DNA of 30,513 nucleotides from Halioxenophilus sp964342265 (GTDB lineage: Bacteria > Pseudomonadota > Gammaproteobacteria > Pseudomonadales > Cellvibrionaceae): contig CAYFFE010000037.1 of NCBI GenBank assembly GCA_964342265.1, forward strand, positions 1 through 30,513. Direction: 5' to 3'. This document shows, piece after piece, positions 1 through 8,562 of this stretch (the first letter of the stretch is position 1; each line of letters begins with the position of its first letter). Position numbers and translations under genes: made by a program. A model generated the notes under the pieces. That model was not told the DNA's origin. It did no database searches and saw only the letters and a program-made list of their open reading frames with translations.

Positions 1-1091
1 GAGCGGATACTCGCACCGGCGTGCATTAAATCGAAGGCTTTGTTGATGTCCGATAACGGCATGGTGTGGGTGATTAAATCATCGATATTAATGCGCCCTT
101 CCATATACCAATCAACAATTTTGGGCACATCGGTGCGACCTCTGGCCCCGCCAAAAGCCGTGCCTTTCCAGGTGCGGCCGGTTACCAATTGAAACGGACG
201 CGTGCTGATTTCCTGTCCTGCGCCGGCCACGCCAACAATACAACTTTGCCCCCAGCCTTTGTGCGCGCATTCCAGCGCTTGGCGCATCACGTTTACATTA
301 CCAATGCATTCAAAACTGAAATCCACCCCGCCGCCGGTGAGCTGGATGATGTGATCGACAACATTGTCCACCTCGTTGGCGTTGACGAAATCGGTCATGC
401 CAAAGCGCTTGGCGAGCGCCACCTTACTGGGATTAATATCCACACCAATGATCCGCCCAGCGCCGACCATTTTGGCTCCCTGAATAACATTCAAACCAAT
501 GCCACCCAAGCCAAACACGGCCACCGTGCTGCCCGGCTCTACCTTCATGGTAAATGCCACGGCACCAATACCGGTGGTGACACCGCAGCCGATGTAGCAG
601 ATTTTATCGAACGGTGCGTCCTGTCGAACTTTGGCCAGGGCGATTTCCGGTAAGACGGTGTAATTGGAAAAAGTTGAACAGCCCATGTAATGCAAAATTG
701 GTTCGCCATCGATGGAAAAGCGGCTGGTGCCATCGGGCATTAAACCCTGCCCTTGAGTGGTGCGAATCGCCTGACAAAGGTTTGTTTTTGGATGTAAACA
801 ATATTCACACTGGCGGCACTCGGGCGTGTAGAGCGGAATCACGTGGTCGCCGGGCTTAACGCTGGTAACACCCGCGCCCACTTCCACCACGACTCCAGCC
901 CCTTCATGCCCCAAAATGGCAGGGAAAGCGCCTTCGGGATCGTCGCCCGACAGGGTAAACGCATCCGTATGGCACACGCCGGTTGCCTTAACTTCAATCA
1001 AAACCTCCCCGGCTTTAGGGCCCTGCAACTCGACATCGACAACCTGTAAGGGTTTGCCAGCTTCAAAAGCCACTGCTGCTCGTGTTTTCAT
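1..1091 (-). CDS. frmA: S-(hydroxymethyl)glutathione dehydrogenase / class III alcohol dehydrogenase (3' end cut by window)
   Basis: Cytosolic zinc- and NAD-dependent enzyme that oxidises S-hydroxymethylglutathione, the formaldehyde-glutathione adduct, in formaldehyde detoxification. Reading the minus strand from ATG at 1091 gives 363 uninterrupted codons running off the window edge. Visible are the catalytic-zinc ligands C40 (in GVCHTD) and H62-E63 (in GHEGAG), the four structural-zinc cysteines C92, C95, C98 and C106, and the Rossmann motif FGLGGIG. The family is about 370 residues long and the last codons read HAGASIRS, so only a handful of C-terminal residues are missing. The start is preceded by a GAGG ribosome site. 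A LysR gene is divergent across 140 bp, the usual arrangement for LysR-controlled formaldehyde dehydrogenases. Family is certain; glutathione rather than another thiol is inferred from the family. Confidence 0.95.
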   Translation of the reverse strand, partial: MKTRAAVAFEAGKPLQVVDVELQGPKAGEVLIEVKATGVCHTDAFTLSGDDPEGAFPAILGHEGAGVVVEVGAGVTSVKPGDHVIPLYTPECRQCEYCLHPKTNLCQAIRTTQGQGLMPDGTSRFSIDGEPILHYMGCSTFSNYTVLPEIALAKVRQDAPFDKICYIGCGVTTGIGAVAFTMKVEPGSTVAVFGLGGIGLNVIQGAKMVGAGRIIGVDINPSKVALAKRFGMTDFVNANEVDNVVDHIIQLTGGGVDFSFECIGNVNVMRQALECAHKGWGQSCIVGVAGAGQEISTRPFQLVTGRTWKGTAFGGARGRTDVPKIVDWYMEGRINIDDLITHTMPLSDINKAFDLMHAGASIR

Positions 1092-1231
1092 TGGGATACC
1101 TCGCTGTTAAGCACTCGCCGGGGGAATTTAGAAAAATAATAAAGGCCGGAGGGTAATAAGTTCCACTACCTCCATAAACCCGTTAACATTCACAACACTG
1201 TTGCTCTTTAAAAACAATAAATGATTGCCTT
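1092..1231. promoter_or_regulatory. Divergent frmA / LysR regulatory region
   Basis: This 140-bp spacer separates two divergent genes, so it must hold both promoters and probably the LysR operator. I could not identify a convincing -35/-10 pair or a clean T-N11-A operator by eye. A four-codon open frame (ATG 1221 to TGA 1235) overlaps the LysR start codon as ATGA. Confidence 0.5.
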
Positions 1232-2107
1232 ATGAAACGATGGGAAGCCATAGAAGCGTTTGTGCGCGTGGTTGATAGCGGTAGCTTCTCATTGGCGGCC
1301 GATAAACTGAACGTATCCAAATCACACGTCAGTCGACTTATTGCCCAATTGGAAGACCAATTGGATGTGCTGTTACTCAACCGCACTACTCGGGTTATTT
1401 CGCTCACCGACGCCGGCCAGAGCTTTTATCCCACCTGCCGCGATCTGCTAAACACGCTGGAAGAAGCCGAGCAAACCTTAATCGACCAACAGCATCATGC
1501 CCGTGGCCTACTCCATGTGTCTGTTGCTGGCCAGTTTGGCGAGGATTACCTAGCCCCAGCAGCCGTAAAATTTATGGCCAAATACCCCCAGGTTTCGGTG
1601 CATATCGATTTTAACAATCGCCTGGTCGACCTAGTGGCCGAAGGCTATGATCTGGCCATTCGCGCCGGGCGACTGCGGGATTCATCCTTAATTGCCCGTC
1701 GCATTGCGCCGCGCAAGCTCTACATTTGTGCCAGCCCGGCGTATTTCGAGCGCCTGGGCGAGCCCACCGATCTGCAAAGCCTGCGCAACCACAACTGTTT
1801 GGTGGGTACACTGCAAACGTGGCGCTTTCGCGAGCAGAGCCGCCATTTGGATTTACGAGTGGAGGGCAACTGGCGCAGTAATAACGGCCGCGCTCTGGTG
1901 CACGCAGCTCTATCGGGTTTAGGGCTGGTGCAATTACCGTCCTATTATTTAGAGTCACACATCCAAAGCGGCCAGTTGCAAAAAACCCTAGAGGAGTTCT
2001 ACCCCACCGACACCGGCACTTGGGCCGTGTACCCCAGTAATCGACACATGTCGCAAAAGGTGCGGTTATTCATTAACTTTTTAGTGGAAGAATTCTCCCA
2101 CATGTAA
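1232..2107 (+). CDS. LysR-family transcriptional regulator, divergent from frmA
   Basis: DNA-binding regulator of 291 residues, a normal LysR length. Residues 1-60 form the winged helix-turn-helix (AFVRVVDSGSFSLAADKLN, then SKSHVSRLIAQLE), and residues about 90-290 form the periplasmic-binding-protein-like effector domain. The sequence resembles the subgroup often found beside formaldehyde/alcohol dehydrogenase genes and probably controls frmA; this is inferred from the divergent arrangement. There is no clear Shine-Dalgarno upstream of the ATG. The effector is unknown. Confidence 0.9.
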   Translation: MKRWEAIEAFVRVVDSGSFSLAADKLNVSKSHVSRLIAQLEDQLDVLLLNRTTRVISLTDAGQSFYPTCRDLLNTLEEAEQTLIDQQHHARGLLHVSVAGQFGEDYLAPAAVKFMAKYPQVSVHIDFNNRLVDLVAEGYDLAIRAGRLRDSSLIARRIAPRKLYICASPAYFERLGEPTDLQSLRNHNCLVGTLQTWRFREQSRHLDLRVEGNWRSNNGRALVHAALSGLGLVQLPSYYLESHIQSGQLQKTLEEFYPTDTGTWAVYPSNRHMSQKVRLFINFLVEEFSHM

Positions 2108-2335
2108 CTCACCGCCAGTCAGCTTTTGCCAATTGACGACCGTATCCCGTTATCTTTTATGTGTAATTCGTTTAAGGTGCGCCGGGGCCTCTCGGGGTGA
2201 TCCCATAACCGAATTACTCAGTAAAAACATGACAAACCAACGTTTAAGCGATTTTTAACGCCCAAAACTGTTGAGATTTAAGCAAAGCTTGCCAACAATT
2301 AGCAGTAACTATGTGCCATTGACAAGGGACTACCT
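2108..2335 (+). promoter_or_regulatory. Upstream region of the acyl-CoA dehydrogenase
   Basis: 228 bp without a gene. It must contain the end of the LysR transcript and the promoter of the acyl-CoA dehydrogenase. A Shine-Dalgarno-like AAGGGA lies just before the ATG at 2336. I see no FadR- or PsrA-type palindrome and no confident promoter. Confidence 0.35.
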
Positions 2336-4078
2336 ATGACGACTTACAAAGCCCCAACAGACGATTACGCGTTCTTGCTGGAACATCTGTTCGATTACTC
2401 ACAAATTGCCTCCCTACCAGGCTTTACCGACGCCGACTTCGATACCGTAAAAGAAGTCATGCCAGAAGCCGCCCGCTTCTTTGAGCAAGAACTTGCGCCG
2501 ACCAACCTGGCGTGCGATCAAGAAGGCAGCCATCTTGTTGACGGTAAAGTCAAAGTACCTGGGGTCATCGAAAAAATTCACCCAAGCGTGGTTGAATCCG
2601 GTTGGCTTGGCTTGGGCAACACGCCTGAATACGGCGGTTCCGGCTTTCCGAATGTGGTGAACCTTGCCGTTTACGAGATGATGATCTCCAGTAACGTGTC
2701 CTACAGCTTAATGCCGATTCTCACCCAAGGTGTGATTCGTTCGCTGGAAACCTACGGTAGCGAAGAGCAAAAAAACACCTATCTCTCTAAGCTGATCAGC
2801 TGTGAGTGGTCGGGCACCATGAATTTAACCGAAGCCAACGCCGGCAGTGATTTGAGTGGCGTAGCCACCAAAGCCGTGCCAGCGGGCGATCACTACAAAT
2901 TGTTCGGCCAAAAGATTTACATCTCCTGGGGCGATACCGAATTAACCGACAACGTGATTCAGTTGGTCTTGGCCAGAACCCCCGATGCCCCCGAAGGCAC
3001 TCGCGGTATTTCGATGTTTATCGTGCCCAAATATTTGGTCAACCCCGACGGCAGCTTGGGTGAGCGCAACGATGTCAAAGCGATTTCCACCGAACATAAA
3101 ATGGGCATTCACACCAGTCCAACCTGCGTGATGCAATACGGCGATAACGACGGTGCTGTGGGTTATTTGGTGGGCGAGGAAAACAAAGGCCTCATGTACA
3201 TGTTTGCCGTTATGAACCACGCGCGCCTCATGGTGGGCCATCAGGGAATTGGTGTTGCCGAGCGCGCCTTTCAGCAAGCTTTGGCCTACTCCAAAGATCG
3301 CATTCAAGGCGCGATTAAAGGCCAAAAAGTACCCATCGTTGCTCACGAAGATGTACGCCGTATGCTGATGGAAATGCGCGCCCTCACCGAGTCGGCTCGA
3401 GCCATGTCGTTCTACGCCATTGCCTGTGAAGATCGCGTTAGTCACGGCGTGGATGAACAAGACAAAAAAGACAACCACCTACTCGTGGATATTCTTACCC
3501 CTCTGGTTAAATCCTGGGGCACAGAAACCGCCATCGAAATTACCTCTCAAGGCGTGCAGGTGCACGGTGGCATGGGCTATATCGAAGAAACCGGCGCGGC
3601 TCAACACTTGCGTGATTGCCGAATTTTCGCCATCTACGAAGGTACCAACGGCATTCAGGCCTTGGATTTCATCGGCCGCAAATGTCAGCGCGACGGCGGC
3701 GAAGGTCTGCAGTTGTTACTCAAACAAATCGCCGATTTTGCCGCGGGCTCCAAGCACGAAGCGGCACTTACACAAGCGGCCGATCAATGTCGCGAAGCAC
3801 TAACCTACGTGCTCGCCAATACCGATCAGGCACCGGCTGTGGCATTCGACTTTATGATGCTGTTCTGCAACACCTTAGCCGGCGGCTTAATGGCTGCATC
3901 ACACAAAAAAGCCCAGGCGTTAAAAGAGTCCGGTGGCAATAGCGTGTTTTGCGATCAAAAAATGGCCACGGCGGATTTCTTTGTGCACAAGATCCTACCC
4001 AGAAACCACGCCTATTTAGCCGGTGTATTGTCACCCAATGATTTGGGCGATTGGCAACAATGGATGGAAGCCAACTAA
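2336..4078 (+). CDS. Acyl-CoA dehydrogenase, long (~600-residue) type
   Basis: FAD-dependent alpha,beta-dehydrogenation of an acyl-CoA thioester, in the cytosol. The 580 residues match the long acyl-CoA dehydrogenase group that has an extra N-terminal segment (here YKAPTDDYAFLLEHLFDY) and a C-terminal extension. It is the same architecture as enzymes annotated as DmdC (methylmercaptopropionyl-CoA dehydrogenase) and many fatty acyl-CoA dehydrogenases. Visible motifs are MNLTEANAGSDL (FAD/substrate region), GVQVHGGMGY and IYEGTNGIQ, whose glutamate (E435) is the probable catalytic base. The gene is monocistronic, followed by a stem-loop over its stop codon and a strong terminator. Substrate cannot be fixed from sequence: no dmd or other beta-oxidation genes are adjacent, so a DmdC role is only a possibility. 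Confidence 0.92.
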   Translation: MTTYKAPTDDYAFLLEHLFDYSQIASLPGFTDADFDTVKEVMPEAARFFEQELAPTNLACDQEGSHLVDGKVKVPGVIEKIHPSVVESGWLGLGNTPEYGGSGFPNVVNLAVYEMMISSNVSYSLMPILTQGVIRSLETYGSEEQKNTYLSKLISCEWSGTMNLTEANAGSDLSGVATKAVPAGDHYKLFGQKIYISWGDTELTDNVIQLVLARTPDAPEGTRGISMFIVPKYLVNPDGSLGERNDVKAISTEHKMGIHTSPTCVMQYGDNDGAVGYLVGEENKGLMYMFAVMNHARLMVGHQGIGVAERAFQQALAYSKDRIQGAIKGQKVPIVAHEDVRRMLMEMRALTESARAMSFYAIACEDRVSHGVDEQDKKDNHLLVDILTPLVKSWGTETAIEITSQGVQVHGGMGYIEETGAAQHLRDCRIFAIYEGTNGIQALDFIGRKCQRDGGEGLQLLLKQIADFAAGSKHEAALTQAADQCREALTYVLANTDQAPAVAFDFMMLFCNTLAGGLMAASHKKAQALKESGGNSVFCDQKMATADFFVHKILPRNHAYLAGVLSPNDLGDWQQWMEAN

Positions 4079-4095
4079 ACAGTGGCTTCCATCCA
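4061..4095 (+). other. 13-bp stem-loop spanning the acyl-CoA dehydrogenase stop codon
   Basis: TGGATGGAAGCCA (4061-4073) is perfectly repeated in inverse as TGGCTTCCATCCA (4083-4095), with a 9-nt loop that contains the TAA stop (4076-4078). No T-tract follows, so this is not itself an intrinsic terminator. It could protect the mRNA 3' end or affect termination at the stop codon. The fold is visible; the role is inference. Confidence 0.6.
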
Positions 4096-4129
4096 TCGCC
4101 ACGATTGCTGCACATAAAACTGCAGACGC

Positions 4130-4158
4130 AAAAAAGGCCGCAATTTGCGGCCTTTTTT
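4130..4158. terminator. Bidirectional intrinsic terminator between acyl-CoA dehydrogenase and sodB
   Basis: GGCCGCAA (4136-4143) pairs with TTGCGGCC (4145-4152), flanked by six A on the left and six T on the right. The whole 29-bp element is a perfect palindrome around one base. It therefore gives a GC-rich hairpin followed by a U-tract on both strands and serves both convergent genes. Confidence 0.9.
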
Positions 4159-4177
4159 GTGTGCTTCTACTTTCGAA

Positions 4178-4759
4178 CTAGCCAAGATTTGCAGCGGCAA
4201 ATTCCCAGTTAACCAAGTTCCAGAAAGCTTCCATGTAGCTTGGGCGCGCATTGCGGTAGTCGATATAGTAAGCGTGCTCCCAAACATCAACAGTCAACAA
4301 AGGTGTAATGCCGTCTTCAGTGATTGGGCAGCCGGCGTTGCTGGTGTTCATAATATCCAAAGTACCGTCAGCTTTTTTAACCAACCAAGTCCAACCAGAA
4401 CCAAAGTTGTTGATGGCGCTGTTGGTGAATACTTCTTTAAAGTTAGCGAAAGAATCCCACTTGGCGTTAATGGCATCGGCCAAAGCGCCGGTAGGCTCAC
4501 CACCGCCGTTCGGGCTTAGGCAGTTCCAGTAGAAAGTGTGGTTCCAAACTTGTGCAGCGTTGTTAAAAATACCGCCGCTGGAAGATTTAACGATTTCTTC
4601 CAGGCTCTTAGAGGCATCGTCGGTGCCTTCTACCAAGCCGTTTAATTTAACCACATAAGTGTTGTGGTGTTTGCCGTAGTGAAATTCCAGCGTTTCCTCA
4701 GAGATGTGTGGGGCCAGTGCATCTTTTGCGTAAGGTAGTGGGGGCAATTCAAAAGCCAT
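4178..4759 (-). CDS. sodB: Iron superoxide dismutase
   Basis: Cytosolic enzyme converting superoxide to peroxide and oxygen. The 193 residues equal the length of E. coli SodB. Metal ligands are all present: H27 (EFHYGKHH), H74 (WNHTFYWN), D158 and H162 (DVWEHAYYIDYRN). The iron-type rather than manganese-type signature is suggested by AAQVWNHTFYWNCL and FGSGWTWLV. A good AAGGA ribosome site lies upstream of the ATG at 4759. The gene is monocistronic and converges on the acyl-CoA dehydrogenase. A hairpin lies in the probable 5' leader. Confidence 0.97.
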   Translation of the reverse strand: MAFELPPLPYAKDALAPHISEETLEFHYGKHHNTYVVKLNGLVEGTDDASKSLEEIVKSSSGGIFNNAAQVWNHTFYWNCLSPNGGGEPTGALADAINAKWDSFANFKEVFTNSAINNFGSGWTWLVKKADGTLDIMNTSNAGCPITEDGITPLLTVDVWEHAYYIDYRNARPSYMEAFWNLVNWEFAAANLG

Positions 4760-5094
4760 GGTCTCTTTTCCTTCGTGTCAGGTTAATTTCATCTTGGTTG
4801 CTTTTTTCACAGCTACCACCATGGGGGCAAGTAGCTGTATTTCAACTCTCGCAATATCAAACAATAACGATTCTACCGTATTCAACAAAACCGTTATGCA
4901 TTCACTGTACCGATAGAGTAACACCGCTATCTAACAGTTCCATTTAACCGCCAATTCTGTCATTTCATTCAAAACTTCGTCATATTGCGCATAGGCAAGT
5001 AATAGCCCCTTCGCTAACATGGTTGATTGGTATTTTTTATGCCTTTAATTAAGCCCAATACATTTGACCATGGGGTCTTTGGAACAAACTGGCA
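4760..5094. promoter_or_regulatory. Divergent sodB / hybrid kinase intergenic region
   Basis: 335 bp without a gene; it must supply promoters for sodB (minus) and the hybrid kinase (plus). The only clear structure is the hairpin at 4809-4838. The kinase start at 5095 has only a weak GGAA-like ribosome site. No confident -35/-10 pair or Fur-like box was identified by eye. Confidence 0.4.
4809..4838 (-). promoter_or_regulatory. Hairpin in the probable sodB 5' leader
   Basis: ACAGCTAC (4809-4816) and GTAGCTGT (4831-4838) form an 8-bp perfect stem with a 14-nt loop containing CCATGG. It lies about 50 nt upstream of the sodB ATG. Neither strand has a following T-tract, so it is not a terminator. 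It may be a leader structure or a protein site. Confidence 0.4.
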
Positions 5095-8000
5095 ATGAGA
5101 GCGCCACAACAAATATTCCGAGTCAGACGGCAATACAATCAATGGGTAGGTAACCAGACTCTGGAAGACTACTCGCTGCGCTTTACCGCCACCCACGCTC
5201 GACGTTTTAGCATCGATCAAGTCGCCAAAACCGCCTTGGGTGCCACTGCTTTTTTAGCGCTTGAGGCCATTGCTGCGGCCGTTACACTCAATTACGGCTT
5301 TGTAAACTTCTTCTGGGCGATGATTACGGTCTCGCTGGTGATTATGATCACCGGCGCACCCATTACCTATTACGCCGCCAAACATGGTTTGGATATCGAC
5401 CTGCTCACCCGCAGCGCCGGCTTTGGTTATTTGGGCTCCACCATTACCTCACTGATTTACGCTTCCTTTACGTTTATATTCTTTGCTCTGGAGGCGGCGA
5501 TTTTGGCCTCGGCATTAAAAGCGTTGTTCGGCATTCCCATTACCATCGGCTATGTACTCTGCGCGCTCGCCGTCGTGCCGATCGTCACCCACGGAATAAC
5601 AGCCATCAGCCGTTTTCAAATTGGCACCCAACCAGTGTGGTTGGTGTTACAACTCTCGGCTCTGGTGGTAGTAGGCGTTTATGAATTCAACCAAATTGAT
5701 GATTGGCTAACGTTTGTTCCCGATACCATAATCTCTCAAAAAGCATTCGATCTTGCCTTATTTGGTGGCGCAGCGGCCATTATGTTCTCGATGATTGCGC
5801 AAATTGGCGAGCAAGTGGATTATCTGCGTTTTTTACCCGAGAAGACCAAAAGCAATAAAAAACGTTGGTGGTTTTGGATGCTGCTGGCCGGCCCTGGCTG
5901 GATTTTAATCGGCATGATTAAAATGTTATTCGGCTCTTTTTTGGCGTATTTGGCCATTTCTCGGGGCATAGGTTTTGAACAAGCCACCGATCCCACCTAC
6001 ATGTACCAAGCCGTATTTCATTACATTACCCAGTCGCCGGTGTTCTCATTAATACTGGCCGGCGTAATGGTAATTATTTCACAGATGAAAATTAACGTTA
6101 CCAACGCCTACGCAGGCTCCATTGCCTGGTCGAACTTTTTCTCGCGGCTCACCCACAGCCACCCAGGCCGCGTTGTGTGGCTGGTGTTTAACGTGCTGAT
6201 TGCGTTGATGCTTATGGAATTGGGTATTTATCGGGCGCTGGAATCCATCTTAGGAATTTTTGCCATCGTCGCCATAAGCTGGTTGAGCACCCTTGCCGCC
6301 GATCTTTTAATCAATCGCCCGTTAAAATTACGCCCAGCGCAAGCTGAATTTAAACGCGCGCACCTGTACGATATAAACCCCGTGGGTGTGGGCAGTATGA
6401 TTTTAGCAACCGCCATAGGTTTGTTGGCTTACCTGGGCGTTATGGGCAGCACTGCAAAACACCTTGCACCATTTTTAAGTTTATTGGTGTGTTTTATTGC
6501 CACCCCGGCTATTGCCATCATTACACGCGGAAAATATTATCTAGCGCGCGATTCGGAGGAGCTTACCACCTGTGGTCAAACAGAAGCGCGCTGCTGCATT
6601 TGCGAAACCGAATTCGAATTGCCCGATGTCAGTTATTGTCCGGCTTATCAAGGACCCATTTGTTCGCTCTGTTGCTCGCTTGATGCCCGCTGTTTGGATA
6701 GCTGCAAGCCGCACGGTCGACTCTCCGACCAGGCCCAGCACTTCTTTCAATTGTTTTTACCGCGTTCTATTGCCAATAAAATTAATTCACGTATTGGCCG
6801 GTTTGTGGGTATTTTTCTGTGTATTAATCTATTAACAGCCGCGTTGTTGTCGCTAATTTATTACCACATGAGCCCGACAACCGGTGATGAAAAAGCCCTG
6901 CTAGGAACCACCATTTGGACCTTGTTTTTTATATTGATGATTATTTTTGGGGTAATCTCTTGGTTGTTTTTATTAGCACACGAAAGCCAAGAAGTGGCCC
7001 AAAAAGAATCCAATCGTCAAACCCGCCGTTTGATTGAAGAAATCGAAGCCCACCAAATTACCGACCAATACCTGCAGCAGGCCAAAGAATTGGCCGAAAA
7101 AGCCAGCAGCGCCAAAACTCGCTACCTCACCGGCATTAGCCACGAATTGCGCACGCCGTTGCAGTCAATATTAGGCTATGCGCAACTGCTACAAAAAAAC
7201 AATAACGCGCCGGAGCAACAAAAAGGCCTACAAATTATTTACCGCAGCGGAGAATACCTTGCCGATTTGTTGGAAGGGTTATTGGACATCTCAAAAATTG
7301 AAGCCGGTAGAATGGACATTTACCGCAACCAAGTAAAGCTCCCAGACCTACTCGATCAAATTGTAGAATTATTTGCACCGCAAGCGGAAAATAAAGGCTT
7401 AGAATTTATTTACCAGCGCCCCAAAAACCTACCCGCTGTGGTCATTGCTGACGAAAAAAGGCTGCGCCAAATTCTTATTAATTTGTTGTCTAACGCCATC
7501 AAGTACACCATTGATGGCCAAGTAGAATTTTCTGTTAATTACCGCAACCAAGTGGCAGAGTTTTTGGTTAAAGATACCGGAGTGGGCATAGAATCAGACG
7601 ATATCGAACGCATTTTGGCTCCGTTTGAGCGCGTTAGAGACACCCAAGTACCCAACGTTACCGGCACGGGGCTCGGTTTAACCATTGTGCGCTTACTTAC
7701 CGAAGTTATGGGAGGCGAATTGCAAATTGCCAGCACTCCGGGCAAAGGCAGTGAATTTAAAGTTTCGCTCATGTTAAGCCGGGTAGATATTCCTCTCGCC
7801 CACGTGTCATCTCCCCAAAAAATTATCGGCTATGAAGGTAATCGGCGTACTGTGTTGGTCGTGGATGATGAACCGGTTCATCGCGGGTTGATTTCCGATT
7901 TATTGGTCCCCTTAGGTTTTACCACCCTGGAGGCACAGGACGCCGATGAATGCCGAGAGATTATTAGCGCTACACAGCCAGATTTATTTTTGTTGGATGT

Positions 8001-8562
8001 GACTATGCCCAAGGAAAACGGTTTATCCTTAGCGCAATGGCTACGTGACCATCAATTTAATGCCCCCATAATAATGCTTTCGGCGGACGCACAAGAGCGC
8101 CATAAAAAACCGGCCGACGACAGCGCCCACGACGACTACATGGTTAAACCCATTAACAATCAAATTTTGTTGGAAAAAATCAGCCAGCTTTTAAAAATTA
8201 AATGGAGTTATGAACAACAGGTAAAACCAGAAAATTTAAATACCGGTAACATTGCTCACAATAACAAATTAATCAACAACCAGAAATTAAAAAACAACCA
8301 AAACAATACGCCCCCGTTGGCAATCCCCTCCATAGAACACGACGCCATAGAACTAAACACCACAACCGCCGCCCTTTTAAGAGAATTAAAAGCCTATGCC
8401 GACTTGGGCTATTACCGCGGTGTTAACGATACCTTAGACAAAATCGGCGCAAATGCCTGTTTGCCGGAAGCGCAACTGAAAAAATTACTCGCGCTTGCAG
8501 CAGAATTCCGTTACGAACAACTCAGTAAAACCTTAGCCGAGGATCAAATGCATGAAGACTAA
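5095..8562 (+). CDS. Hybrid sensor histidine kinase with an NCS1 nucleobase-transporter-like sensor domain
   Basis: Membrane signalling protein of 1155 residues. Residues about 40-480 are a multi-helix domain resembling NCS1 permeases (cytosine/purine/allantoin/hydantoin type). Next is a module with ten cysteines in 45 residues (C493, C500, C501, C503, C515, C523, C526, C527, C533, C537), likely a metal or redox site. Two further membrane segments (about 570-640) and a coiled linker follow. HisKA has H683 in ISHELRTPLQ; the ATPase domain has an N box near 795-805 and GTGLGL near 857. A receiver domain has D968 (LLDVTMP), then an Asn-rich linker and a helical tail. The layout parallels CbrA, in which a solute-symporter domain is fused to a kinase, but with a different transporter family. 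It overlaps the next gene by 11 bp. The ligand is unknown; a nucleobase or allantoin is inferred from the NCS1 fold. Confidence 0.9.
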   Translation: MRAPQQIFRVRRQYNQWVGNQTLEDYSLRFTATHARRFSIDQVAKTALGATAFLALEAIAAAVTLNYGFVNFFWAMITVSLVIMITGAPITYYAAKHGLDIDLLTRSAGFGYLGSTITSLIYASFTFIFFALEAAILASALKALFGIPITIGYVLCALAVVPIVTHGITAISRFQIGTQPVWLVLQLSALVVVGVYEFNQIDDWLTFVPDTIISQKAFDLALFGGAAAIMFSMIAQIGEQVDYLRFLPEKTKSNKKRWWFWMLLAGPGWILIGMIKMLFGSFLAYLAISRGIGFEQATDPTYMYQAVFHYITQSPVFSLILAGVMVIISQMKINVTNAYAGSIAWSNFFSRLTHSHPGRVVWLVFNVLIALMLMELGIYRALESILGIFAIVAISWLSTLAADLLINRPLKLRPAQAEFKRAHLYDINPVGVGSMILATAIGLLAYLGVMGSTAKHLAPFLSLLVCFIATPAIAIITRGKYYLARDSEELTTCGQTEARCCICETEFELPDVSYCPAYQGPICSLCCSLDARCLDSCKPHGRLSDQAQHFFQLFLPRSIANKINSRIGRFVGIFLCINLLTAALLSLIYYHMSPTTGDEKALLGTTIWTLFFILMIIFGVISWLFLLAHESQEVAQKESNRQTRRLIEEIEAHQITDQYLQQAKELAEKASSAKTRYLTGISHELRTPLQSILGYAQLLQKNNNAPEQQKGLQIIYRSGEYLADLLEGLLDISKIEAGRMDIYRNQVKLPDLLDQIVELFAPQAENKGLEFIYQRPKNLPAVVIADEKRLRQILINLLSNAIKYTIDGQVEFSVNYRNQVAEFLVKDTGVGIESDDIERILAPFERVRDTQVPNVTGTGLGLTIVRLLTEVMGGELQIASTPGKGSEFKVSLMLSRVDIPLAHVSSPQKIIGYEGNRRTVLVVDDEPVHRGLISDLLVPLGFTTLEAQDADECREIISATQPDLFLLDVTMPKENGLSLAQWLRDHQFNAPIIMLSADAQERHKKPADDSAHDDYMVKPINNQILLEKISQLLKIKWSYEQQVKPENLNTGNIAHNNKLINNQKLKNNQNNTPPLAIPSIEHDAIELNTTTAALLRELKAYADLGYYRGVNDTLDKIGANACLPEAQLKKLLALAAEFRYEQLSKTLAEDQMHED

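Noticed and set aside
189..653. 154-residue plus-strand open frame
   Set aside because: It lies antisense to the clearly recognisable frmA gene, has no family resemblance and is a shadow of codon bias.
2942..3478. 178-residue minus-strand open frame
   Set aside because: Fully antisense to the acyl-CoA dehydrogenase, with His/Val-rich composition typical of a shadow frame.
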